64,000 nt of DNA from Lichenostomus cassidix (taxonomy: Eukaryota; Chordata; Aves; Passeriformes; Meliphagidae). Below the pieces are notes generated by a model. That model saw nothing but the letters and a program-made list of their open reading frames with translations, ran no database searches and was not told the origin of the DNA. The stretch is taken from assembly GCA_008360975.2 (NCBI GenBank), contig CM039183.1, positions 48,755,850 to 48,819,849 of the forward strand. The letters run 5' to 3'. Position numbers and translations under genes: made by a program. The stretch's first letter is position 1. Every line of letters starts with the position of its first letter. Shown here piece after piece: positions 26,101-34,645 of the stretch.

Positions 26101-29100
26101 TGTGCACATTCAGAGCACACTGAGTGAAGAACTGTCTGAAGGGCAGAGCTCAAAGGGTTGCTGTAAATGGGGCTGCACTGGCTGGGGACCAGCAGTGTTC
26201 CAAGTGGCCCAGTTCTAGGGCCTGTTCTGTTCAGTATTTTTACAAATTATCTGGGTGCAGGAGTTGAATGCATCTTGGGCAAATTTGCCAATTATACTGC
26301 ACTGGGAGGTGCTGTCTATTCTCCCAAGGCAAGTGAGGTCTTGCAGAGGGAGCTAAGCAAAATGTCTTCATTGCCCAGCTCACATCCCCTTTACTCAGGC
26401 TGGCTATCTGATTTCTAATGGTTTCTTCTCCAGACAGTGCCTGGGGACACCACAGTCTCATTTCATTCCAGCATCAAGAGTCCAGACCACAGAGAACACT
26501 GCAGATTTTCAAAGTGCTAATGTTTAATCTTTATAGATGCCATTTCTGCATAATGCCAGTTAAAAGGCCATAACGCTTTATGTGAACCCGGTTTTACTTA
26601 ATCCATAATGAGCAGTCATTTTTCTAAACATGTTACACCATGTTCTATGCTCTGCAGGCACAAATGGAAGATGACAATAGCAGCTAGTGCCACAAAGGTA
26701 ATTGTTAAACATAAAACTCCTTTTCAATTTATAATAAACATAAATGAAGGAACACAACGTGCAAATTCAAGCAGTGAGACAGAAAGCATGGAAAGAAAGA
26801 AAGAGAAGAAAACTGATAAGCAATTCATGTCATAATGCATGACACAGGAAACTCAACACGTTCTGGCCTGCCTCCAGTTCCAATGAAGTGATTTCCACCT
26901 GCAGTTCATCTTGCCTTCTAAGACAGCAATACTGTCTGAGGAGAAGCCAAGAGAGAACAGCAAGAACAATTTTTTCACAGCAATTGAAATGTGTATGTGT
27001 ATTGTAAAATGCTATAAAAGGAACTCCAGAAAGCAGGTCTGCATCCACAGAATAAAGGAATAAAAGGCAATGGTAGGCCAATCAGATACACCTATTTTAA
27101 GTGTGCCAAAAGAAATGAAACATGCCTGTATTTTGATGATGAAGAACTAGAATATAGGAAAGCAAAGGTACGACTAAGAGGGGGTAGAAGTAGAGACAAA
27201 CATGACCACAGAGTGACCTGGAAGTCAAACATTTAACAGGGAACAGACGTGGGAACAAAACCACAGAGTTTATCTCAGCAAACTCACACCTGCATCAGTT
27301 TATAACTTGAACAGAAATGTATTTATCTGCCCATATGCAAACAACCCAAACTATTGCTGCCACACTGATGGCAAAGATCTCAAGTGTGACTACCGTAGGG
27401 CATGAATGTGTATATACATAATCAAACTCCTTCTTAATGTGCAATTACCTTAACTAATGTATTTAAGACTTAGTAGACAGCTACATCTTCAGCAAACTTG
27501 AATAGCAGACCGAAAGGAAATACATACGGGAGGAAATTAAAAGCCAAACTCCACTGAAAGACTTGTTTTACTGCAAGTATCTGCTGCTGCTTGCTTTCAG
27601 GCTGCTAAGAAGTAAGGGGGATGTTGGGTTGGTTTAGAGGTTTTTTCCCGAGTAACATACACAAGTGTTCCTAGCTGTGTCTTCTAAGACTAAGATAATT
27701 GTTATAACTAATCCACTACTTGCACACAATATAGGATGCAGTTCTGCTCCAAAAGTGTACATCATCAAGGCAGAAAATGCTTGTTTTTATCTACAAGAGT
27801 AACTTGTGAAAGAAAAAACTTGTGAAGAACAAGTCTAACTAGTCTTGTTTTATACATTCACTTCCCTGACTCAAACTGCATATCTCTCACAAATCTCAGC
27901 AAGGTCAGACATATGCAAACCATATAGTCATAAAGAAAGATTTCTATACCAGTGGAAACCTGACATTCTTGTTCACTATGTAAGTGCTTTCCTACCTAGG
28001 GAAAGTACTTATGCAACAAGTTTGAAGCAGTCACATACTCAATAAAATCTGCTTTTAAAGCATATACAGAAGGACTTAGTATTTTTTATATGTGTAGATG
28101 TCCTACCTGTTCACTGACCCTCAGCAATGCATTGCCTAGAGCAAAAATTAAATCAATGAACCGGACATTTCTGAGATGTAAAAATGAGACAGCCTTCAAG
28201 CTCATACTTGTATCTTGTGCAACACCGGATCCTTTCCTCATTCTGGCACTGCTGTATACACAGAGGCATTTGTCACCACTGCTCACGCAAGTGGAATTCA
28301 GCTGAAGTGCAATAATGCACGTAACAGAACAGGGCCTGATGAATCCACAATGCAGAATTTATGCTACAGCTATCTGAGACAACAGCAGCCCTAAAAGCCA
28401 TAAAACCTCATTCAAGTCATACTTGCCTTTCGAACAATATTTAGGCACTGAAATACAGACTGAAAGCACAAACTGAATGTTTTTGTTATTTTTTCACAGT
28501 TTGAAAAGACAAACTGTGGAAAAAAAACCCAAGTAAAAACATATTTTGAAAGTTGGTTCCTTTTTTGGATTCCATTAAAAACAAATTCTTGTAATCCCCA
28601 AGTGATACACCGCAGGAAAACACTTAGAAGTCACTTCAACAGGCCAAGAGGGACAAGTTTGAACTCTGCTGTGGAGTCATGGTTAACTCATTATTTAAAG
28701 ATAGACAGATGCAACAGTAACAAATCAGTCCCTTCTGAGCCCCTGACTGGGAAAAATGTGCCTTCCCAGTGGGAGTCCTGTGCTCTACCTACAGTTGTTT
28801 AAGGTCATCAGTTCACAGAATATTCTGATTTGGAAGGAACCCACAAGGACCACTGAGTCCAGCTCTTAAGTGAATGGTCCATATGGGGACCTGAGCTCAC
28901 ACATCCACTTTAACTGCACCCAGAAAGGGTAGCAGTTCTGATGACTTCACAAATGCAAAAAAGTTACTCTTCTAGCTTTCACCACCAGTGAAAATGAAGA
29001 CAAGGGAAAAAAGAACAGATAAATTTGCACTACCTTTGAATGATTCCACGGGACTCTGCAGCCATATGCATTGAAAAAAAAACCCAAATAGGAAAAAAAG

Positions 29101-32100
29101 GTGGCAAAAAGGCAGAAAATGCTTTGAAAAATGGATTCAGAAGGCAGCAAGTTAATGCTAAGGATGAAAGAATGTAGTCATAAATTCAGAGCCTTCAAAG
29201 ATGGACTAAACTTTGTCTATCTCTGAAGGCTGCATTTCCTTAATTTTTTTCAGTGCCCAACTTGGGATTCAAAGGGTTTGAGACAACAACAGACTTGACT
29301 GGGATGTACTAGACTGAATTTATAGCTGTTAGTGCTGTTTAGCCAGTAATGAGCAGGTTCCTGCACTTGCCCTGGTGCTCACTTTTCTGACTGTATATTT
29401 GAGTGCAGTGCTCGTTGCTTTCACTGCTTGCTGTATTGCTTATCACTTCACTACAATGTGCCTGGGAATGTTCTGATAACACATGGTGATCCACATGGGC
29501 TGGCAGGCGGCCAGAGTGTTGCTGCTTTCTGTGTTGTATCATGCTCAGGACATAAAGTGGGGGGAAGAAGGAGGAAGTGGAAGGGGGACATTTGGAGTGA
29601 TGGTGTTTGTCTTTCCAATTAATCCTTACCCATAATGGGGCCCTGCTCTCCTGGAGATGGCTGAACACCTGTCTGCTCACGGGAAACAGTGAATTAATTC
29701 CTTGCTTTGCTTTGCTTATGTGTACAACTTTTGCTTCCCCTATAAAATTATCTTTATCTCAACCCATGAGTTCTCAAGTTTTTACCCTTCTAATCTCTCC
29801 CCAGTCCCGCTGGCAGTGGAGTGAGCAAGCAGCTGCGTGGGGCTTGGTTAAATCATGACAAATTGTCCTCCTAATAATTTATATCCTCACTTAAATCTGT
29901 TCTAAATCAAACAGAATTGGCCTGTACTAAAACAGAGTTCAGCCATCTGGGGCTAGAAGAGAGCTAGGAGCACGGCCCAGCACCACAGGGCAGAATCCGA
30001 GCAGGAAGAGGTCACTGCTCAGTGCAGGCTGCAGAAGCACCGAGCACATGCCATGGGGAGAAATGGGAAATGGCTGTCAGAGCAGGGGCTCTGCCTTCTG
30101 CAATGTCCCCTTCAGGGCAGCACACCTGGGTTAGCATGCACCCCTCTCTGTGCAACTCTGGCAGGCCAGTCACTGAACAGTGCCTGCTCCTGTCAGACTG
30201 CTGGAGGGGAGCTGCCTTTGGCTGTGCTTCGCTGGGAGCTTGGCAGACTGGCAAACACCAATGAGCAAGGTGATGAAGAATTTTGTGCCTGCTACCTGAC
30301 TGACTTTCTTCTAAGTGGCAGCAGCCACATGGTGTACATGAAAATGCCCACTTTCATTTACCCCTCCAAAAGCAACACAGGACATGCATTTCTCTTGTAA
30401 TGCCACTCCCATACGTGGATTGTACTTCCTTAGAAAATTTACTACAAACAAGCTTAAATTAATGCAGGAAACAGCAATTCATGCAGGAGCTTCTACCAGA
30501 AGTTCTCAAAAGACCTCAAATTCACAAAGGAACTTACAAATTTAATTTACAAACTTACTCATTAATTTACAAATGAAGCAAGGACCATGATCGGGGTAAA
30601 ATTTAAAGCTATTAATTTTTTTAATATTTAGTGAAATGAACTTAAATGATTTTGTAAGTATCATGAATAAACTTTATACACAGTGTTAAGAGCATTTTTG
30701 CAGCTTCTATTCACAACAGAATTTTATTTTCTCAGGGCTCAGGGCTTTGACATTGTTCTGTGGAGTTTTTAAAAGTCACTGTTTATGATAAAAATCTCCA
30801 CAAGGTTGTAAGCTGTACTAAGAGGAGAGGCAGACTGAGATCACCATCTTGAGAAAAACCACAGTTAAGTCGCGCAAGATGGACACTTAAAAAACCTGAT
30901 GTAATAATACAGGCTAAATATTGTTTTATCTATCTTACAACTATTCTTCCCTTTTATTATAGATGAGAAGCGTTGTAGTAGACGATAACTAAATACAGCA
31001 CTTTCTACCACCTAATTTGCTATGTGAGTGACCAAGCACCAGAAAAGGCTGCCCAGAGAGGCTGTGGAGTCTCCCTCACTGGACACATTCAACAACCATC
31101 TGGATGCAATCCTGTACTATGTGCTCTAGGATGATGGTGATTGAGCAGCGAGGTTGGACCAGATGACCCACTGCAATCCCTTCCAACCTGACCCATTCTG
31201 CAATTCTGTATGTGAAAGCATCATAAACATGCTTCTGACTTCCCCTTCTACCTTAATTCCTCCCCTGTAAGTCAGGACATCTGCTTGCATCAATATAATA
31301 ATGAAGTAAGGACATGCCATTAGTCATTACATATAAAACCAGCATTTTTGTTCAACTAATACACAGCAATATCAATTAGAATTCTCTTCATGATGCATTT
31401 GTTCACTAAAAAAATAAGCTTTTACTTATATGATAAGTCTCTGAAGGACATCCTTATACCAGCTGTGACCAAGCTGAGTGCAAGTCACCAAGAAAATGCT
31501 GCTTGTGTTTTCAAAACCTAACTCAAAAATATATTCTGCTCCTTTGAGCTGAGATTTTGCTGCACTTGCATGGTTTTTCTGCTTCTAGGCAGCTTGCTTC
31601 ATCATCTACACCACAGCACTGCTCTCTACTCTTACAGAAATAACTGTTGTGCTGGACTAGGCTGGATTATAGCAGGTTTGTTTGACAAGTGATTTACTGG
31701 TATTGTGTTTTTTTACCCTAAAAATGCTTAATACAACACAGAAGTGGCATATTTTACTAGTAATAAAAGCATGCCCTTAAAAGAAGCTAAGTCAGGTCAC
31801 GGAAGGTAATATTTAACGTATCAAGCTGCCTTACTGATCAACTGCTGAAAAAGGTAGTTTCCCTGCAAGGTTTGCCAGTTATAATGGGAAACCAAGACAA
31901 AAAAGCCAGACATTCAAAACACCAGCTATTAAGGGTCAAGAATGTAGGCAGACTGCCATTTTTAGCACTGCTAGTCCACATCAGACTTAGGCAGACTTCC
32001 AAACTATGGTGTGACCCATGCTCAAACTCAAGTCATTTCACCTGGGCACGGACCTAAACTCCAGGAAATCTCCACTTGCAGAATCCAAGGAGCCTGGGCA

Positions 32101-32966
32101 CACAGCCAGCTCTCAATAGTCTCAATAAAAATGAAATGATCGTTCCGTGTTGACTATTAGACAGCAATCACAATTAATAATGAACTATTCCAGTTTAAAG
32201 TGAAACTTGTAAATCTGACTATCTCATAATTTACTTGCCAAAATTGTGAAGACACTACGCTGTTCTCTGTCAAGCCACCCCTCCTCCCCAGCAGCGCTTG
32301 CCCAAAATGTGTGTGTTCCACCCCACCTTCCCACTGCCTCGTTTGCACTCCCCAGTCTTGTGCTCCCCATCTTCGCACTGAAATTCCTAGTTTCTCTACT
32401 TCTTTGGCCATGCGAAGTCATAAAGCACAGCGGAGCAGGCCCGTCCGATGCACACACGGCTCTTGCTTTGCGGGCCAAAATGAGCAGACACTCGACATGA
32501 AGGCTGATGTCACCAGTGCGCCGCCGGTGAGCGAGCCACGAGGTGGCCTCCGGGGCCAGGCTGAACCCGCTCCCGAGAGCACGGCCAGGGCCGGGCCAGG
32601 GCCGGAGCGCCTCGGCGGGACAGCAAGGCACAGCCCCGGGAGCAAGGGCTCCTCCCCGGCGCCGCCCGGCCGCTCGCACTGCCCCGGCGGTTCCCTGAGC
32701 CCGCAGCGGGAGGCGGCAGCGACGCGGGGCCGGCAGCCCCACCGGCGGCGCTCGGGCACGGAGCACTGCGGGGCAGGGCGCGGCAGGCCGGTGCCGGTCC
32801 CGCCGCCCCTCAGGCGACCCGTGCTGCCCCATCGCTCGGTCGGCCCGGGCCGCCCCATGCCCCCGCCCCGCCCGTTACCTGCGGGCGGCTGCTCCCCGTG
32901 GGAAGCCGCGCTCCGGTGGGACACCAGCAGCACCGAGAGCGCCAGGAAGAACAGCGGCGCCCGCAT
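13614..32966 (-). CDS. IFNGR1: Interferon-gamma receptor 1, complete seven-exon coding region
   Basis: Ligand-binding chain of the interferon-gamma receptor in the plasma membrane; in the known family it pairs with IFNGR2 and signals through JAK1 and STAT1. Exons, in transcript order: 32879-32966, 24179-24293, 23606-23778, 22458-22606, 21582-21753, 20399-20511, 13614-14123. They sum to 1320 nt, all phases agree, and they encode 439 residues. Order of parts: signal peptide (1 to about 21), two fibronectin-III domains (about 30-230), membrane span (about 236-256), LPKS JAK1-binding motif at 266-269, STAT1-type YDKPH with its Tyr at 407, and C-terminal AYRPT near 430. Human IFNGR1 has 489 residues; most of the missing length is in the cytoplasmic tail, where only the two ends are conserved. 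The gene reads from the CpG island at 33 kb toward IL22RA2. IFNGR2 and IL10RA are excluded by the YDKPH block and by position. Confidence 0.96.
18318..18498 (-). mobile_element. CR1 LINE fragment
   Basis: Reads CAAAGAATATCCTGATCTCG, then GAGACCCACGGGAATCAGGG, then GTGACCACTTCCTAGGGGAG, matching the reverse-complement CR1 3' region of the CACAGAATATCCTGAGTTGG type. Many substitutions point to an old copy. Confidence 0.8.
19790..20040 (+). mobile_element. CR1 LINE 3' fragment
   Basis: Reads GACAGGACAAAAGGAAATGG, GCACAAACTGAAACACA, GTTGCCTGGAGCAGTTGTGG and AGACTAGACGACCTC, and ends near GCGATTCTGTGG. This is a CR1 3' end in plus orientation, antisense to IFNGR1. Open frames over it are CR1-derived or shadow, not host genes. 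Confidence 0.9.
20241..20360. repeat. A/C-rich low-complexity tract (G/U-rich in the IFNGR1 transcript)
   Basis: About 120 nt made almost only of A and C, including three runs of four or five C and a CAA trinucleotide array (CAACAACAACAACAA). On the gene strand it is G/T-rich and begins 38 nt past the end of exon 6. Confidence 0.85.
20399..20511 (-). CDS. IFNGR1: IFNGR1 exon 6 (membrane span and JAK1 motif)
   Basis: 113 nt, phase 1 in and phase 0 out. The acceptor is TTCTTAG|GT and the donor is TTTG|GTAAGT. It codes the hydrophobic segment HYIIILCVIGSLTVIPTIYC followed by a Lys/Arg-rich stop-transfer patch and LPKSL. LPKS is the JAK1 docking motif known in human IFNGR1. A G/T-rich tract (gene strand) begins 38 nt past the exon end. 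Confidence 0.94.
20512..21581 (-). other. IFNGR1: IFNGR1 intron 5
   Basis: A 1.07-kb AT-rich intron with no recognised repeat or exon. Confidence 0.85.
21582..21753 (-). CDS. IFNGR1: IFNGR1 exon 5 (end of ectodomain)
   Basis: 172 nt, phase 0 in and phase 1 out. The acceptor has a long pyrimidine tract and ends TTTTCAG|ACT; the donor is TCGA|GTAAGA. It codes IPVPDEVSSYCVSAKGVF, which aligns to human IPVSSLNSQYCVSAEGV, and then SEESC. Confidence 0.95.
21754..22457 (-). other. IFNGR1: IFNGR1 intron 4
   Basis: A 704-nt intron with no recognised repeat. Its 3' end has a strong pyrimidine tract before exon 5. Confidence 0.85.
22458..22606 (-). CDS. IFNGR1: IFNGR1 exon 4 (start of second fibronectin-III domain)
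   Basis: 149 nt, ending in phase 0. The acceptor is TTGCAG|GA and the donor is AAG|GTAAGT. It codes GKIGPPKLNLS and KIMVDIYHPVF, nearly identical to the human GKIGPPKLDI and IMIDIFHP. The middle is shorter than in human. One sequon (NLS) is present. Confidence 0.96.
22607..23605 (-). other. IFNGR1: IFNGR1 intron 3
   Basis: A 999-nt intron with no recognised repeat or exon. Confidence 0.85.
23606..23778 (-). CDS. IFNGR1: IFNGR1 exon 3
   Basis: 173 nt. The acceptor is TTTTACAG|T and the donor is CATG|GTAAG. It codes CINISANFCDVS and YWFRVKAVVGSQQSEY, matching the human CINISHHYCNIS and WVRVKARVGQKES. Two N-glycosylation sequons (NVS, NIS) are visible. Confidence 0.95.
23779..24178 (-). other. 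IFNGR1: IFNGR1 intron 2
   Basis: A 400-nt intron, of which about 160 nt is an antisense CR1 3' end. Confidence 0.85.
23868..24025 (+). mobile_element. CR1 LINE 3' end inside IFNGR1 intron 2
   Basis: Reads GCCCAGGGAGGTTGTGGAAT, CTCCTTCCCTAGGGATATTG, GGGGCTTGGACCAGATGACC and CCAACCTCAACCATCCTG, a well-preserved CR1 3' end. Orientation is plus, opposite to the gene. Its near edge is about 90 nt from exon 3. Confidence 0.92.
24179..24293 (-). CDS. IFNGR1: IFNGR1 exon 2 (first fibronectin-III strands)
   Basis: 115 nt, residues 30-67 and two bases of codon 68. The acceptor is TTCTAG|TG and the donor is ACAG|GTAAGT. It codes VPSPMEIVVTSENFK and VLHWQYP, parallel to the VPTPTNVTIESYN and VYWEYQ blocks of human IFNGR1. 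Confidence 0.93.
25745..26400 (+). mobile_element. CR1 LINE ORF2 fragment (reverse transcriptase, decayed)
   Basis: Translated in shifting plus-strand frames it shows a QQGFTKGKSCLTD motif, then DFYKAFDP (a relic of the family's D-x-x-KAFD motif), then GPVLGPVLFSIF and a CILGKFANYT block. These follow the order of CR1 reverse-transcriptase motifs. Stops and frameshifts throughout show it is dead. Confidence 0.85.
28812..28925 (-). mobile_element. CR1 LINE 3' fragment
   Basis: Reads CACAGAATATTCTGATTTGG, then GGAACCCACAAGGACCACTG and AGTCCAGCTCTTAAGTGAATGG, the reverse complement of a CR1 3' end of the ATATCCTGAGTTGG type. Confidence 0.8.
29300..29860 (+). mobile_element. Endogenous retrovirus LTR, probably solo, in IFNGR1 intron 1
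   Basis: The right part reads CCTTGCTTTGCTTTGCTTATG, TTTATCTCAACCCATGAG, TTTTACCCTTCTAATCTCTC, GGAGTGAGCAAGCAGCTGCG and ends AAATCATGACA. That is the typical 3' end of a common avian ERV LTR in plus orientation. No gag, pol or env remnant lies beside it. The left boundary is uncertain; TGTTTAGCCAGTAATGAGCA near 29336 is part of the element. It is antisense to IFNGR1. Confidence 0.8.
31038..31211 (+). mobile_element. CR1 LINE 3' end
   Basis: Reads GAAAAGGCTGCCCAGAGAGG, CTGTGGAGTCTCCCTCACTG, GGTTGGACCAGATGACCC and ends in CATTCTGCAATTCTGTATG, a CR1 3' terminus. Confidence 0.92.
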
Positions 32967-33260
32967 GGCGCCCGGCGGGGACCGAGCGGAGGCCGCCCCG
33001 CTTGCAGAGCCCCGCCGCGACCCGGAGCCTCCGCTCCGCTCCGCTCCGCCCTGCCCCTCTGCGGCGCCTGCGCCCGGCCAGGAAGGGGCGGGGTGCCCGG
33101 CCATGAGGGTGCGGGGGCGGCAGCGGCGGGGTCACAGCCGGGCAGCGCCTGAGGGGCGCCGAGGGAAGGGGGGGAGGCCGGAGCCACGGAGCTGTGGCCT
33201 GGCGATGGCCCCAACAACAAGAAGGATGTTGGCCTCCGCGATGCCCGCCAGGCTTTGCTG
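32490..33260. promoter_or_regulatory. IFNGR1: CpG island and promoter of IFNGR1
   Basis: A dense run of CG dinucleotides and GC-rich sequence, in sharp contrast to the AT-rich surroundings, covering exon 1, the start of intron 1 and the upstream flank. A GC box (GGGGCGGGG) lies at 33085-33093 and no TATA box was seen, so dispersed starts between the GC box and the ATG are likely. Long open frames across it are a by-product of base composition. Confidence 0.9.
32879..32966 (-). CDS. IFNGR1: IFNGR1 exon 1 (signal peptide)
   Basis: ATG at 32966-32964, with G at -3. It codes MRAPLFFLALSVLLVS then a short hydrophilic stretch, 29 codons plus one base. The donor is GCAG|GTAACG. This start was preferred over an in-frame ATG at 33104 because it begins the signal peptide directly and has the better start context. 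Confidence 0.92.
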
Positions 33261-34397
33261 AGGGTGTGTTTTAAGTGCCGCTGCTGGGTCATACCTGCCA
33301 GCCCCAGCCGCTGGGAAAGCACCGTCCGCTTCCTCGTGTTGCGAGTTGTGCTTTCTCTCCATGTCTCAAAAAATATAAAGTGTTCGGCCTGTGAAGTGTT
33401 TCATATACAGCACACTGAACTCCTACACGTAGAGGAATCCTTACTTATGCTGAGAAGCTTTACTCTTGGAAATTACCTAAATGTATATGCACTTCAAAAA
33501 ATTGAAGTTATGCCAAGCAGGATGGAGGCTGCATTTTTTGCCACCCTACTGTTCCTATGTCTCCCATCCAGTGTCCCAATGCCAGGTAATTCTACATCTT
33601 AACCTGTCAACCTGACCCACCCTGGGCCAGATGGGTAGAAAGACACAGAGGAAACCTCTTCTGCTACATACCTCCCCAGCTGTGAAGAGGACGTAAGAGC
33701 TTTTTAAGTTCCTGTCAGAGATTCTGCAAATAATGCTTTTTCCAGACCTAAAATGGAGCCATCTTGAGGGATTTTTGACAGCCACAAACCTTCTCAGGCT
33801 TTCAAGGGGACGGGAGGGAGGAAACAGAGCTACTTGTCAGAGCTGCTACACTTCTTTCTCATACCACTCATTGAAAAAGTTCAGCTGCCCCCTTACCTTT
33901 ATTTCCTGTCCCAAGCTCATTTCCTAGGGAAAGGTGTAGAGAAATTGATTTTCTTGCCATCTGCTATCCACATTTGCAAAACTGAGGAGGCAGCACACTT
34001 TGCTGTGTGGGGAGGAATGAGTAGCTAGGAGAAGGGAGGCCAGAAGCCAGCAATGGATGCTGAAGAAAACACCTCACTGTTACAGCCTCAGAAATGATGA
34101 TGTTTCCACAGGTGATGAGGTGGTGCTGCGGGGTGTAGGATCAGTAGTGTGGGGTAGAGAGCTAACATTTCCTCCCAGCTGTACTATGGATTGTGAAACT
34201 ACACTGACGTGTAGCGAACGACACTCGCAGACTGACCTTTGTGCTTAACGCAGTGCAATAACAAGCTTTTTACAAACAACAAACACTTAACTGCCTTAAC
34301 TGAAGTACTGACTGCTGGCATGTGGATTTTAACTTCCTGTACAAGGATATGCTTGCATGATATTTTCTAACACATAATGCATTTTGTGGCACATAAT
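33261..34397. other. Upstream flank of IFNGR1, no feature recognised
   Basis: Base composition returns to average. No exon, repeat or clear motif was seen. Confidence 0.5.
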
Positions 34398-34645
34398 GAC
34401 AGAAGAAATGGCCTCACGTATTACAGAGGAAGTTTAGATCAGAGATTAGGAAAAGTTTCTACATTGATGGAGTTGTCAAACATTAGCACACGGTTTCCCA
34501 GGGAAGTGGTTGAGTCACAATCCCTGGATAAAAGAAGTGCAGATGTGACACATAGGGGCAGGGTTTAGTGGTGCACGTGGTGGTGTTTCATTAATAGTTG
34601 GGCTTGATCTTAATGGTCTTTCCAGCCTACATGATTCTGTGATTG
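34398..34645 (+). mobile_element. CR1 LINE 3' end
   Basis: Reads TTTAGATCAGAGATTAGGAAAAG, GTTGAGTCACAATCCCTGG, GGGCTTGATCTTAATGGTC and ends CATGATTCTGTGATTG, a CR1 3' terminus of the TTGATGATCTTAAAGGTC type. Confidence 0.9.

Larger units (their letters stand above)
24294..32878 (-). other. IFNGR1: IFNGR1 intron 1
   Basis: An 8.6-kb intron containing a CR1 reverse-transcriptase fragment (25745-26400), CR1 3' pieces (28812-28925, 31038-31211) and an ERV LTR (29300-29860). The left part (24.3-25.7 kb) and the stretches 26.5-28.8 and 29.9-31.0 kb show nothing I recognise. No alternative first exon was identified. Confidence 0.8.

Noticed and set aside
32311..33261. Long open plus-strand frame (316 codons) across the CpG island, and two long minus-strand frames in other registers
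   Set aside because: Rich in Pro, Arg, Gly and Ala with no domain, and produced by the low stop-codon frequency of GC-rich DNA. It lies antisense to the well-supported IFNGR1 exon 1.
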